This document shows, one piece after another, positions 1 to 11,500 of a stretch of 64,000 nucleotides of DNA. Origin of the DNA: Sabellastarte sp. h YS-2021. Lineage: Eukaryota > Annelida > Polychaeta > Sabellida > Sabellidae. Position 1 is the first letter of the stretch; each line of letters begins with the position of its first letter. The stretch lies in the NCBI GenBank assembly GCA_964017235.1, contig OZ024938.1, positions 60,503,816 through 60,567,815 on the forward strand. The letters run 5' to 3'. The notes beneath the pieces are model-generated. The model was not told the DNA's origin. It saw only the letters and a list, made by a program, of their open reading frames with translations, and did no database searches. The position numbers and the translations under genes were made by a program.

Positions 1-396
1 GAATTCATTAAAAAGTGCTTAGTAATAAGGTTTGTCTATCTGGGCATTATTATTGTATAGTATATTATAGTATAACTTAATCATACTTGTTATTGAACTA
101 AATTAGAAAGCCACATATATTGGTATTTATACTTTTAATGGAAAATATTTGCTGTTCAACAAAAAATTCTATTTTTACTCAGTGAACAATATTATTATTA
201 TTTACAAAATTTTAAAGTGCTTCATTTTGATGTGTATCAAATTCAATAAAACATACGGGGGTAGAGGAACTATTGTAAGTCCATGGGCAGAAAAAAGACG
301 GCATCAGATAGCATTTGTGCAATCAGACGAGAAGATGCAAAGGAGGATAGGCTTCATGAAACAGGTGAGCCTTAAGCTCGCACCTGACAGATGCCA

Positions 397-437
397 GTGT
401 GTGTGTGTGTGTGTCGGGGGGGGGGGGGGGGGGGGGG
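397..437. repeat. (GT)n tract followed by a G homopolymer
   Basis: About nine GT dinucleotides are followed by a run of about 22 G. This is a simple repeat in the intron upstream of the first GPCR exon. The exact G count is prone to sequencing error. Confidence 0.9.
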
Positions 438-589
438 CATCGTACAACAAGTGGGAGGCTATTCCAAAGTCTTGGGTCCATTGTGTCCATCATGTTTCAT
501 GTACATGAAAATAATATAAAAATATTATAACAAATATTGTGTTAAATACTATAAGGGATCTTCTCTATTATGTTGGTGTGTTGTTTCAG

Positions 590-2289
590 ACGTGGTTTGA
601 AGGCAGTGTTTATGTTGATTCCTTTGTTTGGGCTGCAGTTGTTTCTCACCATTTATCGCCCACCTATGGGAGCACCAGGAGAAAGAGGCTATGAACTGTT
701 TCAGCTTATTGTTGGCAGTTCACAGGGAGTGTTTGTCTCCTTAATCTTCTGCTTCTTCAATGGAGAAGTAAGTATAGGGTATTATTTACTTCAGGTTAAA
801 TTATTACTGATTCTTATTGTGGCCTAGTGGTTTATAAATTTGACAGCCAGTCACAGACTGTCACCTCTGTGTGGGTTTGACTCAACCCAAAATGACAATG
901 CTGAGGGACTGTTCCAGTGTGACACTGGTTTTTGAAAGAAAAGTAAAACCCTAACTTCGAAAATGGTTGAAACCACAAACTCTGAAAACAAATAAAGAGC
1001 ATCAGTTGGAGAAGCTCTACCGAATAGTTAGGGGTCAGGCTTTGACATAAAATAGTGCAGTGATATGGCAAAGGACATATAAAGAGGCAGCAAAACAAAT
1101 ATACCCTGTGTGCAATAAAGCTTTTGGACCAAATAAAATCTAAGCAGTCCTGAAAAATTCATGCAAATTTCATCCACAAGCTGCACACTACTTCTACAAG
1201 TATACCATTTCAGTTTTTATCGCAAACTGAATCCGCAAACTATGTGTTGCATCTGTTCATACAGGTACATTGCACTTACTTATCTCCTTGTCTGATTTCA
1301 AATCATTCCCTGATTTGTGGTGATGTTGATAAGCTACTTACACTTAGTTTGCACAGTTCTGTGGTTGCTTCAAGAGCTGAAAATATTTCACTCATCTGGG
1401 ATCATTTAAGGCTCAAGGCATTTTGTGTCTTAGTAGTTTCCATTCATAAGTGTACAAAAGTTGTATTTGTATTTTGTTAGGATGGGTTTGCTACATTATG
1501 AACCTCATTTCTAGCACATAGTGAGTTTTTAGAAATGTTTGAAAAGCCTGCCACGTCTCACAAGTTGTATTACACTACCACAGGTCAGAGTGGTGAAGGG
1601 GGGGTGGGGGGTGGAATGCATAATATGGAGCTACTCATTTATAAAGATGCACTACCAAGATATAAAGCTCTTATCAGAATTATACAGACAAGGCTATGAT
1701 GCAAAATTCATGCAAAAACATATTGCTACGAATACTCAACTATGTGAACAGGCCATTATTAATACCTACTTGTTTACAGATCAGTGTGATAACTATCTAA
1801 CATAACTGTCTAGCATACACTGATATCTACCACTCACTGTAATATGTTCAAATGTGTTAAATCATACATGTTCAAAGCAATCAAGAATATTCAATTTTCA
1901 ATGCCCTACAGGTTCTCACCCAACTTGGAAACCTGTGCAGTTGCTGTAAATGCTGCCCATTCTCCCAATCAAAGAAGCAACGAAGATTCTCAGTTCAGAT
2001 GACCCAAGTGACGTCAGCAGAGGACTTCCGTACCCCCAATGCATCAATCAAATCCCCCTCACTTTCCAACGGCTCATCACCAGCCAAGAAACTGCCAGGA
2101 GTGAATGGAGAAGCAGAGCTTATGATTGGTATGGACGAGAACATATCATGTGACATATCACGTGATACCAGTCCATCAAATTGTGGAGAGATACAGATTG
2201 TGGTGCCACAGCAGAAAATCAATAATGCAAACGGGTCAAATAACAAGAAGGTGAAATATGCCAAGCTTAACACAACAGTTGACTATTAA
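590..2289 (+). CDS. Class B (secretin-family) GPCR, last two exons (partial)
   Basis: Exons are 590-767 and 1912-2289; the 5' part lies outside the window. The first exon follows a TTTCAG acceptor and encodes TM6 (LKAVFMLIPLFGLQLF), an extracellular loop with YRPP, and TM7 (QGVFVSLIFCFFNGE). It ends at GAA|GTAAGT. The FCFFNGEV junction is the family hallmark at the end of TM7 and is completed by the V of the next exon. The last exon encodes a Cys cluster (CSCCKCC, likely palmitoylated), a basic stretch (KKQRR), a Ser/Pro-rich tail and the C-terminus TTVDY. By family knowledge such receptors bind peptide hormones and couple to Gs at the plasma membrane. By eye TM6 and the RP loop look closest to calcitonin/DH31- or PDF-type receptors, but the ligand cannot be fixed from this fragment. 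Confidence 0.85.
823..957 (+). repeat. tRNA-headed SINE, family C (degenerate copy)
   Basis: The copy starts with an A-box-like GTGGCCTAGTGGTTTA and carries the family core (GTCACCTCTGTGTGGGTTTG). It ends near AAGTAAAACCC. Other copies are at about 6.7, 14.5, 16.0, 25.8, 34.2, 42.6 and 55.0 kb. It lies in the intron between the two GPCR exons. Confidence 0.6.
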
Positions 2290-2544
2290 GAAAGGGTATA
2301 TGGTATAAGTGTGTTATACAATACTCAACAACTATCAAATTATCAATTGTACAGAGGTTATAAAAGCTCAGAAAGAAGCTTAAAAACCTTGTATTGTATG
2401 TATATATATTCCATCAAGATCCTTGGTGAGACTAAGAACTGTTGGTATATTGTTTTCAGATGAATTCAGTGCAAGGATTTTTCATATCATATCCTATTAT
2501 TAAACATGAAAATACTAGTTCAAGCGCTAGTGAGGCTCGTGCTT

Positions 2545-2760
2545 CTAGGAATCACTTTTTTTGTTCATTTTTTTGTCTCCGGACTTTCATGGATTGTGAT
2601 GTAGTGTGATGAGTATCTGTCTCTCCACTAAAGTTAAGTGGCAATGGGCTACGTTAGTACTGGGATGGGTGACCGCTTCAGTGCACTACTGCTGTCTTCT
2701 GATGGCTTTGCGGCTCACGCTAGTAGACCAAAACCCCTTTCGGCGTTGTTTATAAAGGAG
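2545..2760 (+). repeat. 5S-rRNA-derived SINE
   Basis: A conserved leader (GTCTCCGGACTTTCATGG) is followed by a block that resembles the internal promoter of 5S rRNA: AGTTAAGTGGCAATGG, then TTAGTACTGGGATGGGTGAC. The block after it (GATGGCTTTGCGGCTC, then CCCTTTCGGC) recurs in the other copies at 33.8, 41.8, 62.5 and 62.9 kb. It is placed in the likely 3' UTR of the GPCR gene. The resemblance to 5S boxes A and C is seen directly; Pol III transcription is inferred. Confidence 0.7.
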
Positions 2761-3840
2761 TTAGAACAACATTGTATTGTACAATACTAATTTTCGAATG
2801 GTTAAACCACAGTTCCACTGTCAAGATTCGTTTGTCCAATCTTATTGATTGCATAACCAATCCTTTCACTTTTTAAGGCTAACTTAATGGCTGGGAATGT
2901 CAAAAGTATTGGCAGTAAGTTTTTCTGACACAAATACTTACAACAGATCCTTCAATCCTAACTGCCTAATACCTACTTCATACCTTTCCTTACTGGAGGC
3001 ATCAGCTACAACCAAACTGGTGCATCTGCTTTCACTTTTATTTTGATCTTCTTCATATTTGAGAGTGATGTCTTTGTTGGCATGCCTCCCAACTCAGAAA
3101 AATGTTTTATGTTAGGGACCACTTTTTCAAATATATGAAGTACCTCTCATGAATTTTATAAACTGGGCAGAAATATATAAGCTGGAGGGGGTGTGATGGA
3201 CATTCGAGGAGGATTAGTGTTCAACATTTACTACAAATATATCAAAGGTCTCCCTATGGGAGGCATAAGGACAAGGTCCTCAAGGGAAAAGTAAATCCAT
3301 AGAGAATTGACCATAATGAAAGGTGGGAATGGACCATTATGACCTATCATATGGGTCAAATAGCCTATCTTGTCCCTGTCAAAATGGAGGCAAGTGATTT
3401 TGTCACAAGAGAAGAATGGTCAAATAAGTCAACCAGATACTGCATATAAGAGTAAGCAGTGGGGCTTAGTGTTGTAAATGATCTTCATTAATCGTGCCAG
3501 TCAGGAGCAGGTTGTAAAGCCTATATATTTTTGGTCCAATGACCAAACTTCTCTATCAGGCATATCAAATGATCTTTATTTTTTCTTTCCTTTTTGATAG
3601 GATCAGTATTAAGCTGCAAATATTTCTCAAACACGAATGTGAAAGTGGCTTATAGAATCTTGTTATGATTGATTCATTCAGTTTGTGGTACTTGTAATTT
3701 AATGGAAACTGAAACTGCTTTATGTGGACAATCTTGAATGGAGACTAAAAGCTCTGAATGGGTAATTGACTGATTAACTGTTGCCTGTCTGTTCCTTAAT
3801 GTTTCTTATTGTTTTTAGTATATAAATTTGTGTTTTGAAT

Positions 3841-3846
3841 AATAAA
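3841..3846 (+). promoter_or_regulatory. Candidate poly(A) signal of the GPCR gene
   Basis: A canonical AATAAA lies about 1.55 kb after the GPCR stop, in AT-rich sequence with no ORF. A second candidate (GTAATAAATTA) is near 6270. Neither can be confirmed without transcripts. Confidence 0.35.
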
Positions 3847-3899
3847 GTTAATGTTTTTAAAGTTATATTTGTTGGATAATAACACCTTCCTAACCTTAC

Positions 3900-6630
3900 A
3901 GGTAACTAGGTGTTAATTGATTGATGGACAAATGGACCAAAACCATCGGATAAGATATTTATTTCTTTAACAAAAGATGACAATTCCAACTTAGCCAATG
4001 TAAATTCTATGATTAAATTGTGTATTGTTTTGTTTATTTATATATGTACTTCACCATTCCATTGCTTTTGGGTCCATCGATCTGTTTTATGTTACATTGT
4101 ACATATTTATTGTTACATTGAAATGGATAAAAACAAATGATACAACACGCATATATTTCAAATAATTTCTTGCAACTAACAGTGATTGCATGACTAACAT
4201 ATATTGTTGTGAAATGTTACCACTTACTTGTTGTGATGTGTAATAGATTCTAATGCTACAAGTTTTGAGGTGTTTCTGGGCCAACTTCTAGCTTACAGCT
4301 GAGGGTTGTGGGTGTCACTTATTGTCCCAATTCCTTTATGTTGGGTAATACTGGACGTGAACTCTTGATAATCAAATCTGGTCAGAAGATACTAAACTGG
4401 TCACTCAAAACTATATCTCACCCATCTGACTGAAATTAACAATCTGAAATATATTTAGTTTTGTGTGTGTGTCAGCATTTATAACCTATTGCTTTGGACA
4501 GTGTCTTTGTAAACTAATCGACAGATACAGAAGTGATAAAAATTATTTGAAATTATAGAAAATTTGCTAGATGTGCAAATATAGTTTAACATATCACCAA
4601 TTCTAGTTTATTACACCTTAATATTTCAGATTTCAATTTCTTTGGCCAATCACTTAGACCTGGTGACCCAATTCAATTATTTATTTGCTGATGTGAAAAA
4701 TAATTGGTACAAAAAATATATATTTTAGCCATGAATAATTCTGAATAAACCTGAAATCAGTACAAAAAGTGTAAACAATGAATCCAAACTCCAATCAATC
4801 AGAATCGTTTTTAGAAAAAAAAATCAGTTTTTTAGTTGAATTGTGGTTTGGTCACTGGTTTCAATTAGAGGTTTTATTATCGCCCACTAAAACCCTTGTT
4901 TGTGACAGTGTATAGTTTATTCATCTGAAATCCACGCTGATATACCTAAACATAGCATAAATAATGATCTTGCAGTCCATTTGTGCTGAATATCCGTAAT
5001 GAGCAGTTTTTTTTCTAACAGGGCAAGGCAATTAGGGTAATGGGAATATTAGTGCCAAAATACAATGTCTGTACTCCTTGTCTTATTATATTAATAAATC
5101 AAGAAGGTTATCTCAACATTTTAACTTGTTATATCAATAATCTTAGATAAGTATTGTCTTAATTCTCTTAACTTATGACTTCTTAAAATTGAGAAAAGTA
5201 TATTGACATATCAAATTATTAGGTGGACGGTTACTGTACTTATATTAAGTAGACCCTTCTACTCTTCTGTGGTCAAAGGCCCACCAGAGTTATCTAAGAC
5301 TACAATTAAATTCTGTCTATGGTTAGAAAAAATGCGATCAACTTTGAAAGTAAATTTGCCACCTTAAGTAAGGCTTTGCATTTTTTGACCAAAAATAAGT
5401 AAGCCAATGTAAACTCCTCACCAGAAGATTAAATGTTTGTTTTAATGTTTGGAAATCCCCAAAAATGTTTAATATTTAAACAACACTTGAAACAATCTGA
5501 AAAATGCCTATTCTTGTGCAAATGTTTTTCACAGTTGCAACATAGTAAGATGGTTTAATGATCAAGTGTTAAGTCCTGTCTGTAAAGGGTTTACTGGTTC
5601 AGTTTCACTCTACCTGAAAAAAAAAAGATTTTGTTTTTGATCTACGTATTTTTGAGTCCACTGGGCTTTTTTGAAAACTTTTCATCGCTTTGCCGATTTC
5701 TCTGTGTTTCACACGTTAAACTTAACTCTAAATGGAGCACATAGTGAAATGTAATAAATTGCTCTGATTATTTCAACTTTTGCCAATCACAAATCACCCT
5801 TGAACAAATGGAAACAGTTGACTTATGATTTCACAAGTGCATAAAAATCAGTTTATCAATGATGGATCCCTGATCACTAATTGTGTACATTAAAGCATAC
5901 ACTGATCTTGAAGATAAGGAACTTGTATAAATTACGAATGTAATAACTGTCAAACAGAATTCCTCTTTATATATTTAAATGAAAATTTGATCAATGTTAC
6001 AGTGTGCAGCATATTAAGCAATAATAATATGAAATTTTAATTGGAATATTATTCCAAGTGTACAGATATAATGCTGTCGATGCCTGTTTGTGAATTTTGT
6101 AGCTTGGAAGATATTGGAAAACAGATTTATAAGTAAGAAGTAGTTCTTACACAGAAAAGTTCTCTCCTAGTTTCTAGTATTTTTATATATTTTAAACAAG
6201 GTTTCTAGTTCTCAGAAAGACATAATGTGAACACTGCTGTTTCTAGTCATATGTATTTTGTGAAATATTGTAATAAATTATGTCTTATTTTTTGTTTATA
6301 TTGTGTTTTCTTTTACATAATGGGAAATATATGACTGGTATCATTACACTGACCCAGCTCCTCTGGTATTCCTGTAATGGTTTGGTCAATTTTAAAATTT
6401 GGGATGTACATTTCTTTAAATAGCCAATACAATATTATAATAGCCCCTCAATGCTTTGCACGTGTTTCAGTAGGTTAGATAGGAACCCTCGTCCACAGGA
6501 GTAAAAACAAATCCTAAACTTATTTACCATTCTACCATCAAGACTTGTTAAGTACTATGCATGAAGACGTTATATAATATCCTGTGTGAATTTAGTGATT
6601 TCAACAGTGCATAGATGATCACATTATGAC
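3900..6630. other. No gene recognised
   Basis: This is AT-rich intergenic DNA or a long 3' UTR. There is no coding signal on either strand beyond short chance ORFs, and no intact repeat was recognised. Confidence 0.5.
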
Positions 6631-6639
6631 AACTAAGTC

Positions 6640-6800
6640 TCAAAGTCAAAGTTAGTTTTTTCTACACATCCTGTTCAACAGTCAGGGTGATATTGGGCAG
6701 GTCCTCCTCTTTGTCACTTGTGGGTGTTGAACCCACACAGAGGTGGTAGCCTGTGGTAAGATGACAAACTTGCTGACCACTAGGTCACCATGGACCTCTG
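6640..6800 (-). repeat. tRNA-headed SINE, family C
   Basis: On the minus strand it reads an A-box-like GGTGACCTAGTGGTCAGC, then GTGTGGGTTCAACACCCAC (B-box-like), then the 3' core ending CTGACTGTTGAACAGGATG. This is the best preserved head of the family in the window. Confidence 0.65.
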
Positions 6801-7148
6801 GTTGTAATAAAAATAAATATAAGCATAGAATTTATTATGAAAAAAAAAATACTTTATTCTCACCTGTTTGCCAGAGCATCTTTTGTGAGCAATACTAATA
6901 ACATCTGAGAAACTGTCAACATACCTATAGAACAATGTAAAACAAAAAGCTTCTGAAGTAATGGTCTACTAGGCCACTGAGGACCTCAGTTAAGTCTCAA
7001 ATAATTAAGTATAACATATGTAGTTAGGCATAACTGATGACAATATTTTAATCAAACAACAAAATCAACTGTTTATATATATCATATTAAAATAATTTAT
7101 TGTATTCCAAACTCGTCTGACTAAATCTTTGCTCTACAGATTTTATGA

Positions 7149-7437
7149 GGTTGGGGCCACGGGGGCAGAGTGGTAACACTCTCGCCTCCCACCTCTGAGG
7201 CTGGGGTTTGGTTCTCGGCACGGCCTCAATTGGGAAAGCTGGTAGTTGCTTGTTGTGGGTCGGCAGTTTACAGTACACAACCCTGACGAACTGTATGTAC
7301 AGGTTTCCTCTGTTATACATGTAATTGTACAAAAATAAATAAATAAATAAAAAAAGGTTTCCTCTGCCCTTCCAACTACCCGTCGTGATATGACCTTTAC
7401 AGTGCTGAAAGTGACGTAAAACCCCAAATAAATAAAT
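7149..7437 (+). repeat. tRNA-headed SINE, family A, with target-site duplication
   Basis: The head GGCAGAGTGGTAACACTC resembles a tRNA A box, and GGTTTGGTTCTCGG is at the B-box position. The body matches the other family A copies, and the tail is GTAAAACCCCAAATAAATAA. A perfect 13-bp duplication (ACAGATTTTATGA) flanks it at 7136-7148 and 7438-7450. An extra AAATAAAT tract near 7330-7352 interrupts the body. Confidence 0.85.
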
Positions 7438-8555
7438 ACAGATTTTATGATGGCACTATTGTTTAATAATTCAGCAATCAAATATAGCTAGGTCTTTGCA
7501 CATACACAGTGATTTTTGCCATGGGCGTTGGTTGTGTGACTTTCAAGAGTAAGCCTTACCTTTGAATCCAAAATTTGACTTTGTTGTTGAAAATATCAAT
7601 AATATCCTCAATATCTGACTCCTTTTGGGTTTATTCTCCTTTCTAATATTGCTCAGATATAAGAACACAATAACAAGACAGAAAAGCACATGGACAAGAC
7701 ATGTTTATAAGACATAACAAGGGTTGTCCTTAACAGAAGATCAGTACTTTCAGAATGTGAACCATGTATATTAGTTAACATATTTAACTTGTCAAAATCC
7801 ATTATTATCTTCACACAGCATAGGTAGAATTTCATAGAACCACTTAGTCAAAGAAATAGTTCACTTATTCTTTTGCACATACCAATCCTAGTCAATTTTT
7901 TCACAAACTTCCAGGTCCAAGGAAGCGGGCTTTTGGAATGAAATGGTAAATTCGATGGGAAAAATATCATGTTAACATAAACTAGAATAAGGGGAAATTA
8001 AGGTGATGGGATGTCATCTGCCTTGTCCTTGTGACTCAGAAAAGACACCTTGTATCTCGGTAGTGCATGTTTATAAATAAGCAGCCCAATATAGCCATTC
8101 TGCCCCCTTCACATGAGAACTTGTGGTATGATTTCCAACCATTAAAAAATCTGCTACTTAATCCTGACTTATATACACCTAGAAAAGAAACTGTACACTC
8201 CCAAAACATGAAATGCATTCATCTATCAATAAGCCCAGAGGAATTAAATATTTTTGACCAGTATTTAGCACACAAAGTCAGCGTGCAACAGAGCAAACTA
8301 GGATAGAATATCACTTGTCTTATACAAATGACATTGTTTTCTGGTAAACTTCTCTTATATCCCAATGTACGCGTATACACACATAAGTATGCTGCAAATA
8401 TTGTTGAAAAATATGAGCATTGCCTGGTAGCGGGGTAGCAGATACTTGCACGTGCAAATAAGGTGTATTTTCCCAACAAGAGAGTCACTACTTGAACATC
8501 AAACACTAGCTACAGGCCCCACAGTGGGTCAATATGGATGCAAGGTACCTGTGAG

Positions 8556-11500
8556 TGTATTATACGGCACATGCAAACCCTTGTATGGACCAGATTGACA
8601 GCTGTAGCTGCAAGACAAAGTCAGGGTATATCAACCTACATCCATTGGATGGTGTGGCTGCGTATGGCCAGGCACGGTGAGTGGTGTTTTCTTTTAACCT
8701 GTTGACACTATATGTATAGTAGGCATATACTCGGATACATATATATATATTAGGAAATATAGCATGGCAGTTTTTATCTCTAATAGCCATGTTTCACAGT
8801 CACAAAATTGTCAAAATTTTTGCATTTTGGAAAGTCAGGAACCAAATTTGGGGAATCGTACATGTTTGCCCTATTTTTCAAAGTACTCTTGCCTGGTTGG
8901 TAACACACTCAACTAGGAACACAGAGGACCTGGGTTCAAACCTAAGTATAAGACCGATACACAGGGTCTAAGTTTATCACCTAAAATGGCGGTCCTCTGT
9001 CATCCCCAGTGGAAGGATAAAGAATCACAGGGATGTTGGTTAATGGTTAATCCTGAGTCTTTGTCTTTTGGTTAGGGGATTGTCAGTCACTAGAAACTTG
9101 GGCTGTACTTGTCCCAGTAAGAATGGGTCTTTTATTACTTTGAGTCCTGTAGTTAAGGAGATTTGTGGTGGGCATAAATACCCTAAAATATTAATTATAA
9201 CAATAAAAACCTCTTTAAAAACTTTTGTGAGTAAACAGGACTCAAAAGGAGATTTGTGGTATGCGTGAATGCCACAGAATAGTAATTGTAACAATATAAC
9301 ACGTTTAAACACTTTTGTGAGTGAGCAAAATTCTATAAAAGAATTGAGCAGTCTATGTCAGGCGACAGTCATAACCCTAATGTAGCTATTTGACTCCTAT
9401 GATATCCCCATTGCAACTTTGTAGTGACACATACTGTCATGTGGAATAGACGCGAGAACTGTGTTGATTTCTAATACCGTTAATTATCATGTAACCAGAT
9501 ATGACATATATATTACAGTTAAGTGCCCTGTTTATTCAGATATATTCTAAAATGTACCTAATTACCTCAATTACTCTTACCAAATTACCAAATTTTGTTA
9601 ACTTAGAGGCATGTTTAGACAGATTGCTGTAAAAAAAGGAAAATATTATTTTCCAATTAAATTTGTTTTGCATAACAACTGAAAAAGAATAAGTTACACG
9701 ATCAAAATGATAGGTTTCACATCCTCTTAATATTGTCATGATTCATATGGACATCTCACAGCACCAATCCCCCACAACTGTTGCACGATCACTCAACTTA
9801 TTTTTATACAAAACAAGTTGCATTAAGAGCAACTTATGAAAAATTACAATTTTTTAGTTCATGAGAGTTTTTATAAATTCAACAGTAACTTCGAAAACGT
9901 AGCCGTGTAGCAGTACTCTTTGATTTGTTGATCAGTATGTGTCAGACACTATAACTGTGTGTGTTTATCTGAAACAGAATATACAAACTATTCCAAGTTC
10001 TTCTGACACACTTTATGGTGTGCCCTATCCACATCATGGACATGAATACTTTTCACCTCACACGTGACCTTTAACTGACCTTGGACAACTGATTGGATTA
10101 TCCATGAACAAAATTTGCTGAAAAATACATATTTTTGATAGTTTGGAAATATTCCTATCCTGAGAATTATTTTCTTAGAAACCCCCTATTTTGTCTAAAT
10201 GGTTAATTATTAAGAGTTATGGTGGATATTGACTCTGTTTTCCAGGTTCTATGACATATGACATAGGTAAGGACAGTGGCAGAGCTAAACAGGAATTCCC
10301 TTCTTGGGTATTGGTGGAGGTTTGCAGTATTAGTATTAGTAATGACTAAAGGTCACCCTATGTTGGTAATATTTTAACTCTCTGAAATATAAATATTTTA
10401 ATGCTATGTTAAGTTAAACTAATTTTAAACTGAAGGTCGTCTTAAATTTTTTCTTTGGCCTTGAATAAATTTATTATAATGCCGCTTTTGTAATTTGAGT
10501 CAAGGTAGCCTTGAGTAATCAGACATACATTTAGAAAACCCATTGGTGCTTTCTTTCTCAAGGATGTCTTCTATTATTGTTAAATAATTTTAGAATAGAG
10601 TAATATTCTATCTGGCTTGTGTGAATGTGCTACATATGCTGATGATATCATAAGTAGGGACATACTCACACCAAATCGTGAACACTCTGAATCAATTATT
10701 GTTCCAGTTTTCGTTCTGTGAGTGATGATACTGGAGACAACTTTTACTACTACAACCCATGCAGTGCTTTCAGTATGCAACCTTCGTGTCAAGGTGTTTC
10801 AGTAAGTATTGTATATGTTTTACCCAGGATGCAGATTTTTTTATGCATAACCACAAGTAACACTGGGGCCGGTTTCACAAAGGGTCTCAGACTAAGTCAG
10901 GGACTTAAATCTGAGTTTTTTGTCTTTGCTAAGTCCTGGACTTAAATGGATTTCACAAAGGGTGACTTAGCGAAGTCCAAGCTTATCATATAACCACAGT
11001 GGTTTTCTAGGTCATGTGACCCTTTATTTTTACTCAAAATATTTCAGTGTAACATATATCCCTTGTTTAGCTCATTTTATCTTTGAAAAAATGCTGTATT
11101 TTAAAATGGGAAACCTTATAATCACACAGACATGTCCAAAAATAATTTAGGGAGGTGTTCTATATATTTATTCTTTATTTTCAAGCATTTCAAATTTTGA
11201 AGTGAGAAAAATATATGGCGGCCATATTTAAGACTTTGTTTACAAAAGTTAAGCCCACTCTTGGGTAGACTTAGCTAAAGCCTTGACTTAGCAGCTCTGT
11301 GAAATCCTCCAAGTCTTAGATCACAGACTTAGCCTCATTTTGAGACAAACGTCTTCAATTTAAGCCTAAGTCTGGGCTAAGTCCTTTTGTGAAATCGGCC
11401 CCTGGTGTGTTTGCAAGAGGAGTGTACTCCAGTAACTTAAAACTCTGCTCTGTAAAGTCCTGCTGTCAGCAAATACCAAGGTTTTCCAGTAATTTTACAC

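Noticed and set aside
149-508. 119-codon plus-strand ORF at the left edge
   Set aside because: It runs through a GT/G simple repeat and gives a poly-Gly stretch, with no domain or conserved reading.
1999-2273. Minus-strand ORF opposite the last GPCR exon
   Set aside because: The plus strand continues the GPCR after TM7 with a proper acceptor and stop; the minus frame has no support.
2560-2700. Possible 5S rRNA gene
   Set aside because: Only the internal promoter blocks resemble 5S. The rest is a dispersed repeat present in several diverged copies.
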